A stretch of DNA of 64,000 bases. Origin: Sepiola atlantica. Its lineage: Eukaryota > Mollusca > Cephalopoda > Sepiida > Sepiolidae. The position numbers and the translations under genes were made by a program. The stretch's first letter is position 1. The number at the start of each line of letters is the position of its first letter. Shown here piece by piece: positions 46,520-57,972 of this stretch. Under the pieces are notes generated by a model. That model did no database searches. It was not told the origin of the DNA and was given only the letters and a program-made list of their open reading frames with translations. The stretch spans positions 52,653,308 to 52,717,307 of the forward strand of contig OY744533.1 of assembly GCA_963556195.1 (NCBI GenBank). The letters are read 5' to 3'.

Positions 46520-46521
<2 letters not shown>
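46383..46521 (+). mobile_element. AT-tailed dispersed element, family D, copy 1
   Basis: Shares 'tctgcctgatgaga', 'ataacatcgacatgccagtg' and 'ttgtacatgt' with 54640-54750. Both copies end in (TA)n. No GAAA partner is found for the CTGATGA word, so it is not a hammerhead. Confidence 0.6.

Positions 46522-46585
<64 letters not shown>
46522..46585. repeat. (TA)n array, left part of the Tc1 target
   Basis: Pure TA up to the Tc1-like left end. The array resumes at 48111 beyond the right end. Confidence 0.9.
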
Positions 46586-46586
<1 letters not shown>

Positions 46587-48107
46587 TCCTGATCCAAAAT
46601 TTAAGACCACTAAGAAATTTATTAAAATACATTTTTTTAAGGATAGATATTAAACTCCTTCTATTTAAGGTTACCAATACTACAATCTAAAAAGTTATGG
46701 AAACAAAAAGCTACATTTCAAACACTTTATTCAGAAATCTACATTTTTATAAAATGAGGCATTTTACACTTTATCAAAATTATAAGACCAGTGGTATAAA
46801 TTGTTAGATCTATGGTAATTCCAATGTTTTTAGTTCAGTTTGAGATTAGCAATCACTGCTTAAAGGTGTCACAATGCCTAAAGCAAGCGTGCTGGAATTC
46901 TAGATTTCCATAAGCAAAGTTTGTCACAGCAGGCGATTACAGCTAAGGTAAATCGCAGTAAAACTGTGATTTACAACTTTCTAAAGAACAGTGAGAATTA
47001 TGGAAAAGCAAAGTCCACTGGTAGGCGAACCAAAAATGTTCTCCTGCATTAAGTAGGGGAATAAGACGGGTTGTGAAATACAGTGGACTTTCTTCTAGTC
47101 AAATTAAGGCAGTCAGAGATGTTGATTGCAGTCCAGTAACCATCAGATAACACTTACAACAAAAAGGCATGGTAAATAAAAAGCATACACAAATTCCTCG
47201 GCTGCTTCCACGTCACAAGGTTTGGTCGTGAATACCAAACATGGGACGTTGAGAAGTGGAACCAAGTCCTGTTTTCCGATGAGAAAACATTCAATGTAGA
47301 TGGTCCTGATGGCTTCCAACGACATTGCATAACATAAACATACCTCCTGAAATTTTCGCCACACGTCATAGTTGTGAAAAGTCCCTAATGGTATAGGGTG
47401 CCTTTTCTTACAGAGGGACGATGGAGCTCCAGGTTGTGCAGTGTCGTCAGACAGCGATTGGTTATGTTTGCATGCTACAAAAAGCATCGTTGTTGATGGA
47501 GGGCCATCGTTTGTGTGGGGATGGATATGTATTCCAACAGAATAATGCTGCAATCCACGCTGCATGACGGACCTCGATTTTTCTACAAAGAAATGGGGTC
47601 CACCTCTTAGGACATCCTGCATGCTCAGCGGACTTGAACTCAATTGAAAATGTTTGGGGATGGATGACAAGAGATGTTTATCGAAATGACAAACAATATT
47701 CAACAAAAAATGAACTTCGTGTAGCCATATTAAGAAGTTGAAGCAACATCACCCACATCTTAATGGAAACGCTTATTTCTAGCCTGCCTCAAATAATTTT
47801 TTAATTCATCAAAACCAGTTGAGGTAGAACTCATCATTGAAATTTGGTTGTTTAATGTTTTTATACACTTTTTATACAATTTCGTAGAATTTTCGTCTCT
47901 GGTCTTATAATTTTGATCAAGTGTAAAATGCCTCATTTCATTAAAAAATGTGAATTGCTGAATAAAATGTTTGGAATGTAGCTTTTTGCTTCCGTAACCT
48001 TTTAGATTGTAGTATTGGAAACCCTAAGTGGGAGGAGTTTAAAATATGTCCTAAAAAAGGTTTCTTCTAAATGATTTTCTAATGGTTTTAAATTTTTTTT
48101 ACCAGGA

Positions 48108-48110
<3 letters not shown>
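46584..48110 (+). mobile_element. Tc1-like DNA transposon with ~200-bp terminal inverted repeats, inactive
   Basis: The ends read tACTCCTGATC and (reverse strand) cACTCCTGGTA and are inverted copies for roughly 200 bp (46584-46796 and 47913-48110), including 'aggcattttacact' and 'atcaaaattataagacca'. The target dinucleotide TA lies within (TA)n on both sides. The transposase relic runs on plus from the ATG at 46874. Visible motifs are FSDE (about 47277), QQNNAA (47535) and LNSIENVW (about 47634). The second catalytic Asp is Asn (AAT, 47541-47543), and 34 residues separate it from the Glu at 47646, giving a DD34E layout. Several stops and frameshifts break the frame. Confidence 0.85.

Positions 48111-48152
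<42 letters not shown>
48111..48152. repeat. (TA)n array, right part of the Tc1 target
   Basis: Continues the TA array interrupted by the transposon. Confidence 0.85.
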
Positions 48153-48156
<4 letters not shown>

Positions 48157-48720
48157 ACAATCAAAGATTCGAAACTTAAATGAATCAACTCGCTGAGATA
48201 GATAAGTACATGGCGCCATTTTGAATCAATGTACAATAGAAGTGATTCAGTTCGGTAATTTAATCCTTAAATTCCGGAATGAGTTGAAATGTATGTTAAA
48301 TAGTTATAAGTAACGACGAACAATAAATAACTATATTCTGCAATTATCAAAGAATATGGGGGAGCGTTTATTATGTAATTTACTAATCGTGCATATTATG
48401 TATTAAATTAGTAAAAGATTAAAATTAAACAATCATGGTGAGCATTGTATAAGTTATCCGATGTAATGTGTTTACTGGTGCTAAGTGTGAGAGTAGGAGT
48501 AGAAGAATATTAGAGGTGAAAGGTTTTGCTATTATCTGTATGGAGTATGTTTTTGTGAGAGTCAGTGCTGGTGGTCTAAAAGTAATATTTATTGCTACAT
48601 GGTAAAAATAATCATACATTTCTTGAAACACGGTCAAGTGAATGAGCTGAATGGAGTAGTGAGTTTTGTAGTCTATGATGCATGAGGTTATTTTATTACT
48701 CTAGTCAAAGATACAGTTGA

Positions 48721-48746
48721 AATAACGCCTTCACTTGTATATATAT

Positions 48747-48777
<31 letters not shown>

Positions 48778-48802
48778 CAAGTGAAGGCGTTTATTATTTA
48801 TT

Positions 48803-48835
<33 letters not shown>
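48721..48835. repeat. Palindromic (TA)n hairpin plus second (TA)n
   Basis: 'aacgccttcacttg' and 'caagtgaaggcgtt' flank a TA array, so the whole 75-bp unit can fold. A second TA-rich array follows to 48835. Confidence 0.88.
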
Positions 48836-48989
48836 ATGAAACCTATACTAACGATTTTTTCCAACATACGACGTGAAATTCGATACTATTGACTCTACAC
48901 CCGATAGAAAATCCAACATACGACGTCGAAGTTTTGTGGTTAGTCACTCACAATAGCATGAACTGTTCAATTCACAGTTCCGCTTCGTA

Positions 48990-49051
<62 letters not shown>
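48990..49051. repeat. (TA)n array at the tail of the ribozyme SINE
   Basis: Uninterrupted alternating TA, about 60 bp, eleven bases beyond the hammerhead fold. It may be the element's own tail or its insertion site. Confidence 0.9.
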
Positions 49052-49056
<5 letters not shown>

Positions 49057-49210
49057 TTAATACCTACAGACGCTAGCGTTTCAAGCTTATTGCTCTCATC
49101 AGTGCAGGAAAGTAACAATTTCAGACGGTCGGGAGGCCCGAACCCAGTTCACAGAGTCAACCTAGAATCTGCAAGCAGTCGCCATATCCACTCGGCCAAC
49201 GGAAACTGTC
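49052..49210 (-). mobile_element. tRNA-like SINE with a 3' hammerhead ribozyme and (TA)n tail
   Basis: On the minus strand an A-box-like TGGCCGAGTGG (49188-49198), a full match to the tRNA Ser/Leu type A box, is followed about 45 bp later by a B-box-like GGTTCGGGCCTCC (49132-49144). The spacing would suit a tRNA with a long variable arm. A hammerhead fold (49063-49108) follows, and then the sequence runs into a (TA)n tract (48990-49051). This reads as a pol III-type SINE head, ribozyme, and AT tail. The B box departs from consensus at two positions. Only one copy is in the window, so the element limits are inferred. Confidence 0.6.
49063..49108 (-). ncRNA. Hammerhead ribozyme, type I topology
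   Basis: Read 5' to 3' on the minus strand: stem I strand CCTGCA (49108-49103), core CTGATGA (49102-49096), stem II GAGC/GCTT closed by AATAA, core GAA, stem III ACGC/GCGT closed by a two-base TA loop, C at 49069 as the cleavage nucleotide, then stem I strand TGTAGG (49068-49063), which pairs with CCTGCA (one G-U pair). All invariant hammerhead core positions are met. Predicted self-cleavage is between 49069 and 49068. Short stem III and open stem I match the small hammerheads known from animal retroelements. It lies in the sense strand of the host gene's intron. Confidence 0.78.
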
Positions 49211-50089
49211 ACGTAATTACGGGAAATTAAGATCCATATGTACCTAGAAGCAAGCACATATAGAAGACTAGTCGAGAGTGTTCGACGAACGTATTCGGAA
49301 CTTTGCATTAGTGCTTTTTGACAGTCTATTTTTAACATCCCCGAGAGTACTCAACATTAATTTCTTAAAGGGGCTTTATATTGGGTGTCTCAGTAGAAAC
49401 TTGACTCATATACATGCTCATAACTTATCAACCAGACAAACTTTTAATTTTCTTAAAAACTGAAATGGTAACAATGAAAAGGATGTTCATTCAATTATAA
49501 AATTAACATTTTATAAGACATTTTCTAAATGTGCGCTTTAAAATCATTCACAACCCCAATGAGTCTGATTATACTATGTTTGAATATGTCAAATCACGGT
49601 GTGCACTTTACAGAGTGCTCTGGCCTTTTCATGGCTTTATCTGGCGTTTAAGATCTCCAGAACACAGAGTTGTTGCTGTTGATCTTCCCTGATAGAGAGA
49701 AGTGGCTATCACGGAACCACACACATTTAGAGGTTTATTACACCGCCAATATTAATGATAATGTCATCTCTTTGGATAATTTTGAAACATTATTCTATGC
49801 TCTATCAACCCTGAAGTATATAGAATAGTATCATTAAGATCGGCAGAATTATTAACTGCGTCACGTTTACACGGAGACACCCTGTACATTCAAAATAAAT
49901 ATAACAAAATAAAATATCTAACGAAAAATTATTTTGTACTAATTGGTCACCGCTTATCAAGGTCCGAAGGCCACTCGAGGTTAATGGGTTTGTTAGGTGG
50001 ACGGTAAGACAAACACCTTACTGATTAGAGATGATGGTTTAAACTAGTCATCATTTAATTATATGAGATGATAATTTGTTAACATTGGA

Positions 50090-50320
50090 ATTGAAAACGA
50101 CCCCGTTGTAGTCAGATGGGAAGCACCCCGTGGTATTTTGTTCCACAGACACTCTCTTTTGGGAAAGAAACTCTGCTCATGGAAGTTTCGTTTAGTTCCA
50201 GGTATACATAGGAAGAAAGGAAAATTACTTACAGTGGTTGTAGCTAGAGTGAATGTTTTATACCCGGGTACAAGTTGTTGAAGCATAGTAGAGCACATCA
50301 CAATACAATTACAATGTATT
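50090..50320 (-). pseudogene. CR1/L2-like reverse transcriptase 3' end
   Basis: Minus frame FTLATTTVSNFPFFLCIPGT, then NFHEQSFFPKRECLWNKIPR. The best-preserved tail of this family; lies 120 bp below the C8 exon. Confidence 0.75.
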
Positions 50321-50442
50321 TTCTATAATTAACAACGCATGCTAACCCTTATACTTAAGTGGCTCTTAGCATTGATAAGTGGTGACAAAATATTACAAAA
50401 ATAAACTCTTCACAAATCCCTTTAATATTTAATGAAACTTAC

Positions 50443-50708
50443 GGCACTTTACTTTCGCTCGCCAATCGATCATAATTCCTTTATCTTCACACGCACGGGC
50501 CATGGCTTCAATCGAATGGCAATAAACCTTCTGCAACAGTTTATCGTTTAGATAAGCACAGACGTCCATCTCACAGGATTCACGGAAATCTTCAATTTGA
50601 ATGAATGTCAGCGTTTTTCGGCATTTTTTGAACAAGTCGCTATCTATAACCTCGCATGCGCTTACTTCCGCTTCTGTACAAGGCGTGCCGACATCAGTAG
50701 TGTTGCAC
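50443..50708 (-). CDS. Exon: C8 domain of the VWD-C8-TIL unit
   Basis: After one base finishing a Val codon with the previous exon, 88 codons follow, ending in phase 1 at a gtaagt donor. Nine cysteines lie at residues 1, 10, 18, 29, 45, 50, 63, 73 and 88. The order KKC, F-x-x-C, D-V-C, Y-C, A-C and finally D-W-R-x4-C (residues 81-88) is the C8 signature found after VWD domains. In that family C8 packs on VWD and TIL and is fully disulphide bonded. An N-glycosylation sequon, NTT, begins at residue 2. The VWD exon ends in phase 2 and this one starts in phase 2, joining them as GDPKV-CNTT. Position, phase and motif all agree, so the call is firm. Confidence 0.87.
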
Positions 50709-50784
50709 CTATGGTGATATAAAAATGAGCGAAAAGGTTTATGTAAAATGGAAATTGATTAATCAATTAATAGACATCACGCGA

Positions 50785-51085
50785 CCTAGCTATATAATAA
50801 AAGTGAGAATACGTGTGTCCGGATCGCTTCAATAATGTCGTATGAAAATTTAATTTCTGAGCAAAGAAGAGGAGGCTTAATCGTAAAAACTGATAATTTA
50901 CATTTGGTATGAAGAGAGAGAGAGAGTGGAAGCGAGGGAGAGAGAATGTGTGTGTGTGTGTGAGAAAGAGAGGGCTTAAGTTTGAGGTAGCAATACCAAT
51001 AATGTTGTTGTTTATTTATCGATTGGTGTTGTTTCAACGATTTTGAGTAGTGAATAGCTAATGAGCGAAGCCAGTTAGTATCAAA
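50785..51085. mobile_element. Dispersed element, possibly Helitron-like, second copy
   Basis: See 42185-42570. Middle contains (GA)n and (GT)n runs at 50916-50975. Confidence 0.4.
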
Positions 51086-52559
51086 TAGACAATACTGCAA
51101 TACAATCTCCCACGTTTTGTAGGTTGGGAAAAACGCCTGGCTAAAATATGTTTATATAAATATTCTAATACAGTAAACATAAATATATACTATTTGTTTT
51201 CGATGTGACAAGACAGGAGACGATGCAGATTCAAAGTTTAGACGAATTGGTTTCGACTTGAATCTGCATATGGACAAAATAATAATAAAATATAAAGAAA
51301 AAAAAATTCAGACCTCTATTTTCGGTAGACTGTTTTAAACGATTTTCGAAACTATTCATAATTTTCCATGGTGTAGTTTGAATTTTAATTGTCTTGAATT
51401 ATAATTCGCGTAAATGAGAGAACTCAGTTCGTACATTCGTTTTTTTTTTGTCGAGGCGAAGAACTTCCTATTGGGATGTAACAAACAAAGATGTTGTCTT
51501 AAAAAGTTTATTTTTCGCTTATTTAATCCCAAGAAGATAGACCAGTTCCCAGACTTTTGCGTAACCTCTGACTATGTGGTTCCTCACTGCGTCACTGTCA
51601 GATTCCCGTCTACATCGGACCTACGGTCTCATCTCGTATACAACACTTGCTTTCACCGATCTACATTTGATTTTCGGATCCGTTTTCTAACCAGTTACTT
51701 AATGCCCATTGTTTTACTCTATTGACGTCACAGATAAATACTTGTTCTGATTCCTAATCTCTCTCCAAAAATAATTCTTAACATTTTTTTTTTAATTTTC
51801 GTCTTATTTTACCATGCACGGTTTCAAGCCAAGACCACTCTGTCCAGGTTTCTAATCTGCGTCACCCCTGTCTTGCCATGGAAGTATTTCCTTAATAGTT
51901 AACTAGATAGCAAACTTTAATGGTTGTCTATCAACGTTTGTAGACTCCAGTTACAAGTCCTTCGCAGAGCAAGTAAACAAATGTTCGGGCAACCTATCAA
52001 ACCTTATTGCGTAGAAAAATCAATTTTCTCCCGAATTTATTACCTTCAACACTTCCATTTATCTTTTCGTCGTGTGTCTGGAGTTTCCATACTGTTAAAA
52101 CTATAGGTACACTATAAATAATAAGATATTAGCCTCATAAACACACATTAACAACTCTCATATACGTTCTGCTCGTCAGGCAGAGACGATTCCTTTTATA
52201 GCGGCGATAAACTAAGATAAGACTATTCCGACCACTCGATCAATATTCTGAATAATAACGTCCACCATATATTCGTAGGCGTCGTAAGTAATGTGTTGAT
52301 TAAAATACATAACTTGTCAAGGTCATCATATACATTATTATCTATAGTTTATAATAGGGACGGGGGAAAGTTCCAATAAAAGTTCCATTTGTTTTCATAT
52401 TAGAAAAATCGTCGATTTTGTCGTTTCGCGAGCAAAATGGCGAACAATGAAATGCTTCGGCTTGGTATTCTCAACCTGTCAATACTCGTAACAGACTCAC
52501 ATTTCAATAACACACAATTACAAGTATTTACAGAAAATTAGGACATTTTACGATAGCTG

Positions 52560-52680
52560 AAATTAAATTCAGTACAGATTCCAGACTTCGACAAGATAAA
52601 CCTGAAGAAAGTCGGAGGTTACATCGGCCGAAACGTTGTGAGAATAACACTCAAGATGACAACAGTGGTATGAAATGATA
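52560..52680 (+). mobile_element. Penelope-like terminal fragment, copy 3
   Basis: Contains CCTGAAGA, a possible stem (GTCG/CGGC) and CGAAACGTTGTGAGAATAAC. The order resembles a degenerate hammerhead, but stem I is not identifiable. Confidence 0.45.
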
Positions 52681-53689
52681 CAAAATATGAATGGTCATGT
52701 AAAACAAATCCGAAACATACTTCGTGAAGTTGGAAATTTGAAAGTAATTAAACTACTAAAATTGAATCTAACAAATTGAAGAATTGTTGTTAAACATAAA
52801 TGAAACTAGAAAATGTGAGAATCTAACACGAAAATAACGAAACTAAAATCAAAAGCGAAAGTAGCGAAAAATAGACTTTAATAATGAATGTTTGTACTTA
52901 AATGATAATAATTACAATATTTTTTTTTCTTTTCTTAACTAAAAATATTTCTATTTATGGGAGACGGTGAAAAAAAAATAATGGTGAGGTCGAAAACTTT
53001 TCTTTCTTTTTAAATAAAAATATTCTTGGTCCGAAGCAAAGAAAATCAATGTCTAACCAACCAAGACATATGACTGGGGCTCCATCGGTTTACGGGTGAG
53101 CGTTCATTTCTGACGCGGCAGCCTAGGAAAGATAGACGACCAGGGAGGATATTTTGGCTAGTCCACTTATAATAGAACGAGCACTTTCTCTGTCTGTCTG
53201 GGAGAATTTTTTGTAAACAGAAGAGAGAGGGGAGGGGGCTCGAGTAATTACTCTTTAATTAATTAATCTTTTCAAGTCAGCGTTCATTAAATTTGTATAC
53301 CTTTAGAATTAGGAAATTATTAATCAATTAATTTACATTAGATAACATTAAATAACATTATATATTAACATATAAACAAAGAAGAACGAAATTTCAAGAT
53401 GAGGCTTCGATTAGAACGGAAAACAGGTCAAGAATTTTACCTAAACTCATATATTTCAACTTCCTTATATACCGTATTAAAAGTAGTTCAGACACTAGAC
53501 GGGTTTCGTCATTTACATAATACATTCTTTTTTACCTTCAATTAAATTCTATATTTACAAATATACACTTATAACTGCTATTATCAAGTTTACATATGTA
53601 TTTACAATATTTTCAGATAAGGTGATATTAATAAAAATTATTCATACAACTAATTAAAGCCATTTTCTTCATGAACCAGCGTGTTGTCT

Positions 53690-54615
53690 TAACCATAATT
53701 TCAATGGCGCTTACTGTTAAAATTGCAAAGTCATCCTTTCGAAAGTGACGTTATTTTGAGAGGATTTCTTTTCACATAATAATTCTTCATTTTTATTACA
53801 TTGTCAAGACAAGTTGTTCTACTGTAAATTAAAATTAAACAAGGTATATCCCAGCCATTAGTAAATCAGTGACCATTTTGGAAAACTAAATTACTGACTC
53901 ATCCTTCCGGTTATTTCCGGAAGTGACGTCATCGTGAGAGGATTCTTTTCAGTTTTCAGTCATTATTTACATTACGTTATTAAGAGAATCTTTTCTACTG
54001 TAAATTAAAAGTAAACAACGCATATCCCAGCCATTAGTAAATGGGTGACCATTTTGGAAAACTAAACTGCTGACTCATCCTTCCGGTTCTTTCCGGAAGT
54101 GACGTCATTGTGAGCGGATTTTTTTACAGTTTTTATTCACTATTTACATTACGTTGTTAAGAGAATGTTTTCATCTGTAAATTAAAAGTAAACAACGCAT
54201 ATCCGAGCCATTAGTGAATCGGTGTCCATTTTGGAAAACTAAATTGCTGACTCATCTTTCCGGTTATGTCCGGAAGTGACGTTATCGTGAGAGGATTTTT
54301 TTCAGAGTTTTCAGTCATTATTTACATTACGTTGTTAAGAGAATCTTTTCTACTGTAAATTTAAAGTAAACAAGCCTTATCACAGCCATTAGTAAATCGG
54401 TGACAATTTTGGAAAACTAAATTACTGACTAATCCTTCCGGTTCTTTCCGAAAGTGACGTCATTGTGAGAGGATTTTTTTGACAGTTTTCATTCATTATT
54501 TACATTACGTTGTTAAGAGAATGTTTTCTACTGTAAATTAAAAGTAAACAAGGCATATCACAGCCATTAGTAAATCGGTGACCATTTTGGAAAACTAAAT
54601 TGCTTACTCATCCTT
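53690..54615. repeat. ~180-bp tandem repeat with ETS/CRE-like sites
   Basis: About five copies at 178-181 bp spacing ('cattttggaaaactaaa' at 53872, 54050, 54230, 54409 and 54590). The composite CCGGAAGTGACGTCA is exact at 53917 and 54093; 54270 and 54448 each have one change, and the copy at 53745 keeps only GTGACGT. Confidence 0.85.
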
Positions 54616-54639
54616 CTGGATTTCACCGACCGGTTGGAT

Positions 54640-54749
54640 CACAAAAAAAACCTTCTGCCTGATGAGACCTCAGCTCTTGATAGCTGTAGATCAATAACAT
54701 CGACATGCCAGTGTAGCAGACTTTGTACATGTTTAAGTAAAAAGCATTC

Positions 54750-54750
<1 letters not shown>
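54640..54750 (+). mobile_element. AT-tailed dispersed element, family D, copy 2
   Basis: Second copy of the 46383-46521 repeat, again directly followed by (TA)n (54752-54806). The open frames across it are incidental. Confidence 0.6.
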
Positions 54751-54808
<58 letters not shown>

Positions 54809-56039
54809 GGTTATGACTCAATGAGTGTGAAACTCATTCAGAATTGTACCTTTTAATGAAAAACGCTTACATAAGTGTCCCGCATATCAGTGAACGGCTA
54901 TAAAACAAAAACTGGTGGATATTCCCGAATAAAATTTGATGGACACGTCAGTCAGAGACTGAAGTTTATTCATGTCAAATATGGTTAGATTGCAGGAAGA
55001 ATTGTAAATTTTATTAACGATAAATATAGTGGGTGGTATTTTCGTTGGTGTCACCCTATATAACTCACGTCAATGAGCCTGCATATATTGTTCTTTATTT
55101 TTTTATAAACAATAGTATACTCATCGAATACTGTCCCACACTTTTGCAGGACAAAAAGATAATATGACTCTTAATGGAATTATGTTGAGCTGTAGATATT
55201 GATGCTTCAAACAGTTTACCGGCAAAAATGTAAGAAAATGTGCTAAATTCTAAAGTCTAAATAAGAATGAAAGACTTTTACTGAATGGGCAATAAGTTTT
55301 GTGTGTTTATCAAACGTGGAACAAAATGTGTTATGTTTAGAATACCAGCTGATATATCGAGGTTTCGCACATGTTCTTGAAACAGCCTGAGTGGCGTACT
55401 TATCAATTTCTTTACATTAGTAATTTTCTATTGTTAAATTATGATGGACACGTCTACTAGTAACTATTAGCTGGTACCTATTGTTGAGGTATATGTTGGA
55501 AAAGGGTCAGGAATACGTCAACGGAGTTATTCTGTATAATCCTGAAGACCGGAAGCGGGAGGAGATGAGTGTCACCTGTTTTCAGGCTGACAAGATTTCC
55601 TGGAGAAGATAGTGAGAGCTTCAGTTGAGACACGGTGTATTAAAAATGTCCTGAGAAACCGATACAAATGAGGCTATGTGCTTGAAGGATAAGTGACTCT
55701 CTCTTTCTCCATGCCTTCTTTTTACCTTTCAGCAACAAGACTGTTATCTGGCTGAATACATCTATTATTATTCTTGAAACATTTTGTTTGAATTAATTGT
55801 AGTGAACAAAAGCGAGTCATAGACCTCGACCCAGGTTATTAACAAAAGACTTTGCGAATCTGTACGTCTAGTTCCACTATTCTCTAATATTACATAGGAA
55901 TCAAAATCATTTTACGTATTTCCCAGTATATCCATCGCTTACGAATGATTCCTAGTCTGCATATTTTTTTTACTAATAAGTGATTACTTCTGTAAAACAT
56001 TCTCAACAAAAAAAAACCTCGTCTAGTTACAGCAATGGT

Positions 56040-56215
56040 AAATGAATTCCCTTTCCCCCTCTGTGTGTTTAGTACTAAGCGGGGTGTTAATGACCAGTTT
56101 CTTTTCTAGAACTACTCGTCTGTGGAACACAGTATCACGTGGCTACTTCCCGACCATTTTCAATTCGAATGTAAACACATTCCTGTTGAACCTCCCTCTT
56201 AAATAGTAACTTTAC
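56040..56215 (+). pseudogene. CR1-like reverse transcriptase tail
   Basis: Plus frame MTSFFSRTTRLWNTVSRGYF, then NTFLLNLPLK and a stop; opposite in strand to the fragment that follows. Confidence 0.65.
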
Positions 56216-56439
56216 CTTATTCTCGAGTGGCCTGTAGGCATTGATAAGTGGATTTATGGAAATCGCTCATGACAATGCATGAAGCCACTTGATGTAAGGA
56301 GCTAACAAGAACGCACTATAAGTATGGCAAACACAGGAGATGCTTATTTGCGTTAGTCTTAAAAAGACTAAGGTTATAAGTAGGAGGAAAACAGTAAGCA
56401 GAGAGAGAGAGAGAGAGAGAGAGACAAGCCGACAGTTCT

Positions 56440-57170
56440 TGGAAAGAAGCTACTGGAATAAGAAACTGTATTACAATGAAGCATCAACACAGCAAATTGA
56501 TGGAGACCACTAGACAATCAAGTCCAATGCGTTGGAACAAAAGAAGCAGGCAATGAATCACACAATTCTGAATAACACATGCTATAATAGTATTTATAGA
56601 AAAGACTTAGACTAGCAACATTAAGTCTGTAAAAGAGAGGGTGCAGAGAAGAAGAAAGAGTGGGACCAATCAAATTACAGCTTCGTTTCTGCAACTTATC
56701 AAGAACCCTAAAATCTAACAGAGATTCCCCAGTACAAATATGACTACAGTATTCCATACATGGTCTGATAGTAGATTTGTAGAGATAGAGAATAGTTTCA
56801 GGTATGAGAAAGTGTTTGAAGCGATAGAGACAGCCGACTTAACGAGAAGCAAACAGAGAAATGGATCCAGTGTATGAACTCAAAGGAAGATTTGATAAAA
56901 GAGAAAAGCCAAAAGATTTCAGAGTCGATTTTTCCCCAAGAGCAGAGCCATCCATGGAAATCTCAAGAAGAAAAAACATGAGCTGAGTTCTACCAGGATT
57001 AAATGAAACAAGCCATTTCGTACCCCATTGCGCAACTGATTTTCAGCTCAGCATCAAGATCAACAGCATAGTTCAACTGATCCGAGGGAGATGGGCGAGA
57101 TGCAAAACTAGAATAGATAGTGGTATCATCAGCATACATGTTAATTTATTACTTATCAGGACGGTTTTAG
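56440..57170 (-). pseudogene. CR1-like reverse transcriptase, palm to C-terminal region
   Basis: Minus frames INMYADDTTIYS (catalytic YADD, about 57130), then MACFI and MEYCSHICTGESLLDFRVLD with KLQKRSCNLIGPTLSSS, NVASLSLFYKYYYSMCYSEL. Keeps the catalytic motif but the frame is broken several times. Confidence 0.75.
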
Positions 57171-57229
57171 ACACGTATTTTTTAAACATTTGATTTTAAG
57201 ATGGCCATGTTGTAGTTTGTAGGGAATCA

Positions 57230-57380
57230 GTGTCATGTTAATGTGTTCTATAGATGGGAAGTTATTTGGAAATTAACTCTTTTCATGGAAAGTTTGCTTG
57301 ACGCACATGGAGGAAGAAAGGAAAGTTATTTTCAGTTTTGGTAGGATACGAGTTTTATCTTCTCAATATTCAAAACATCT
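57230..57380 (-). pseudogene. CR1/L2-like reverse transcriptase tail
   Basis: Minus frame CVKQTFHEKS and related words, matching the 50090-50320 tail. Confidence 0.55.
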
Positions 57381-57499
57381 TCACGTCAGTCACCACTGCA
57401 CGAGAACAGTCGATAAAACTATAGGTTAACGTTTCTTCTAATATAACTGTAAATGTAATGTTAACAAACATATTGCTTCCAAACTCCCCACCCAGGTTT

Positions 57500-57830
57500 T
57501 TATTTATCTTCCTCCCACAAGGTAAGATGTGACACAAGGTCGGGAAAGTGGGATTTAAAAAACCAGCGCTCGAGAATTTGAGCACTCTGGCCATTAAAAA
57601 TTGCCTGGGCAGCCTCGTCGGCATTCCTCGGTAGGGTCGCCTCAGACGATTGGCAATAAACTAACCCCTTCTGAAAGGGTGAGAAGGCAAAGCCTGGGAG
57701 GGTGCACCTCCTAGAACTGCACAGGACAGACGACCAATAGACCGGCGTAAATCAAGACCCGAAGGCACAGACAATACCGGTCTATGGGGTGTAGTATCCA
57801 TCGGAACACGTACCAACCCCGGGTTGCTCC
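57500..57830 (-). mobile_element. SINE-like copy of the U2-headed family, diverged
   Basis: Shares 'cacctcctagaactgcacag', 'attgcctgggcagcc' and 'gtagtatccatcgga' with the tandem units. The U2-like head is cut short just past GGATACTACACC on minus. More diverged than the 29-30 kb units. Confidence 0.7.
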
Positions 57831-57972
57831 CTATAGATTTGACCCTATTACAGTACCCTATTGCTACTTACTGGTAATATGCTTTGTTTAGGGCGAACAA
57901 AAGTAAACTAATAAAAATAAAATAAAATAAACAACAAATATAATGGAATGAAAACAGATTATATATACTTAC

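Larger units (their letters stand above)
43250..50442 (-). other. Intron between the C8 and TIL exons
   Basis: Contains the longest (TA)n-type array (43461-43681), other (TA)n and (TTA)n arrays, an AT-tailed element (44108-44285), a T-rich block (45200-46080), a repeat/microsatellite/Tc1 cluster (46313-48152), a palindromic (TA)n hairpin (48721-48795), the ribozyme-bearing SINE (49052-49210) and a CR1-like end (50090-50320). 48160-48720 and 49230-50050 hold nothing recognisable. Confidence 0.65.
50709..57972 (-). other. Intron between the VWD and C8 exons
   Basis: Contains a possible Helitron-like copy (50785-51085), a Penelope-like fragment (52560-52680), a dispersed repeat (53110-53220), a ~180-bp tandem repeat (53690-54615), an AT-tailed element (54640-54806), CR1/L2-like fragments (56040-57380) and a SINE-like copy (57500-57830). 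51090-52550 (including an unsupported 103-codon frame at 51414-51725) and 54830-56030 hold nothing I can name. Confidence 0.6.

Noticed and set aside
47143..47706. 187-codon minus-strand open frame
   Set aside because: Antisense to the Tc1-like transposase relic, whose motifs are on plus.
51414..51725. 103-codon plus-strand open frame in a less AT-rich patch
   Set aside because: No recognisable motif, intronic, opposite strand to the gene; not enough evidence.
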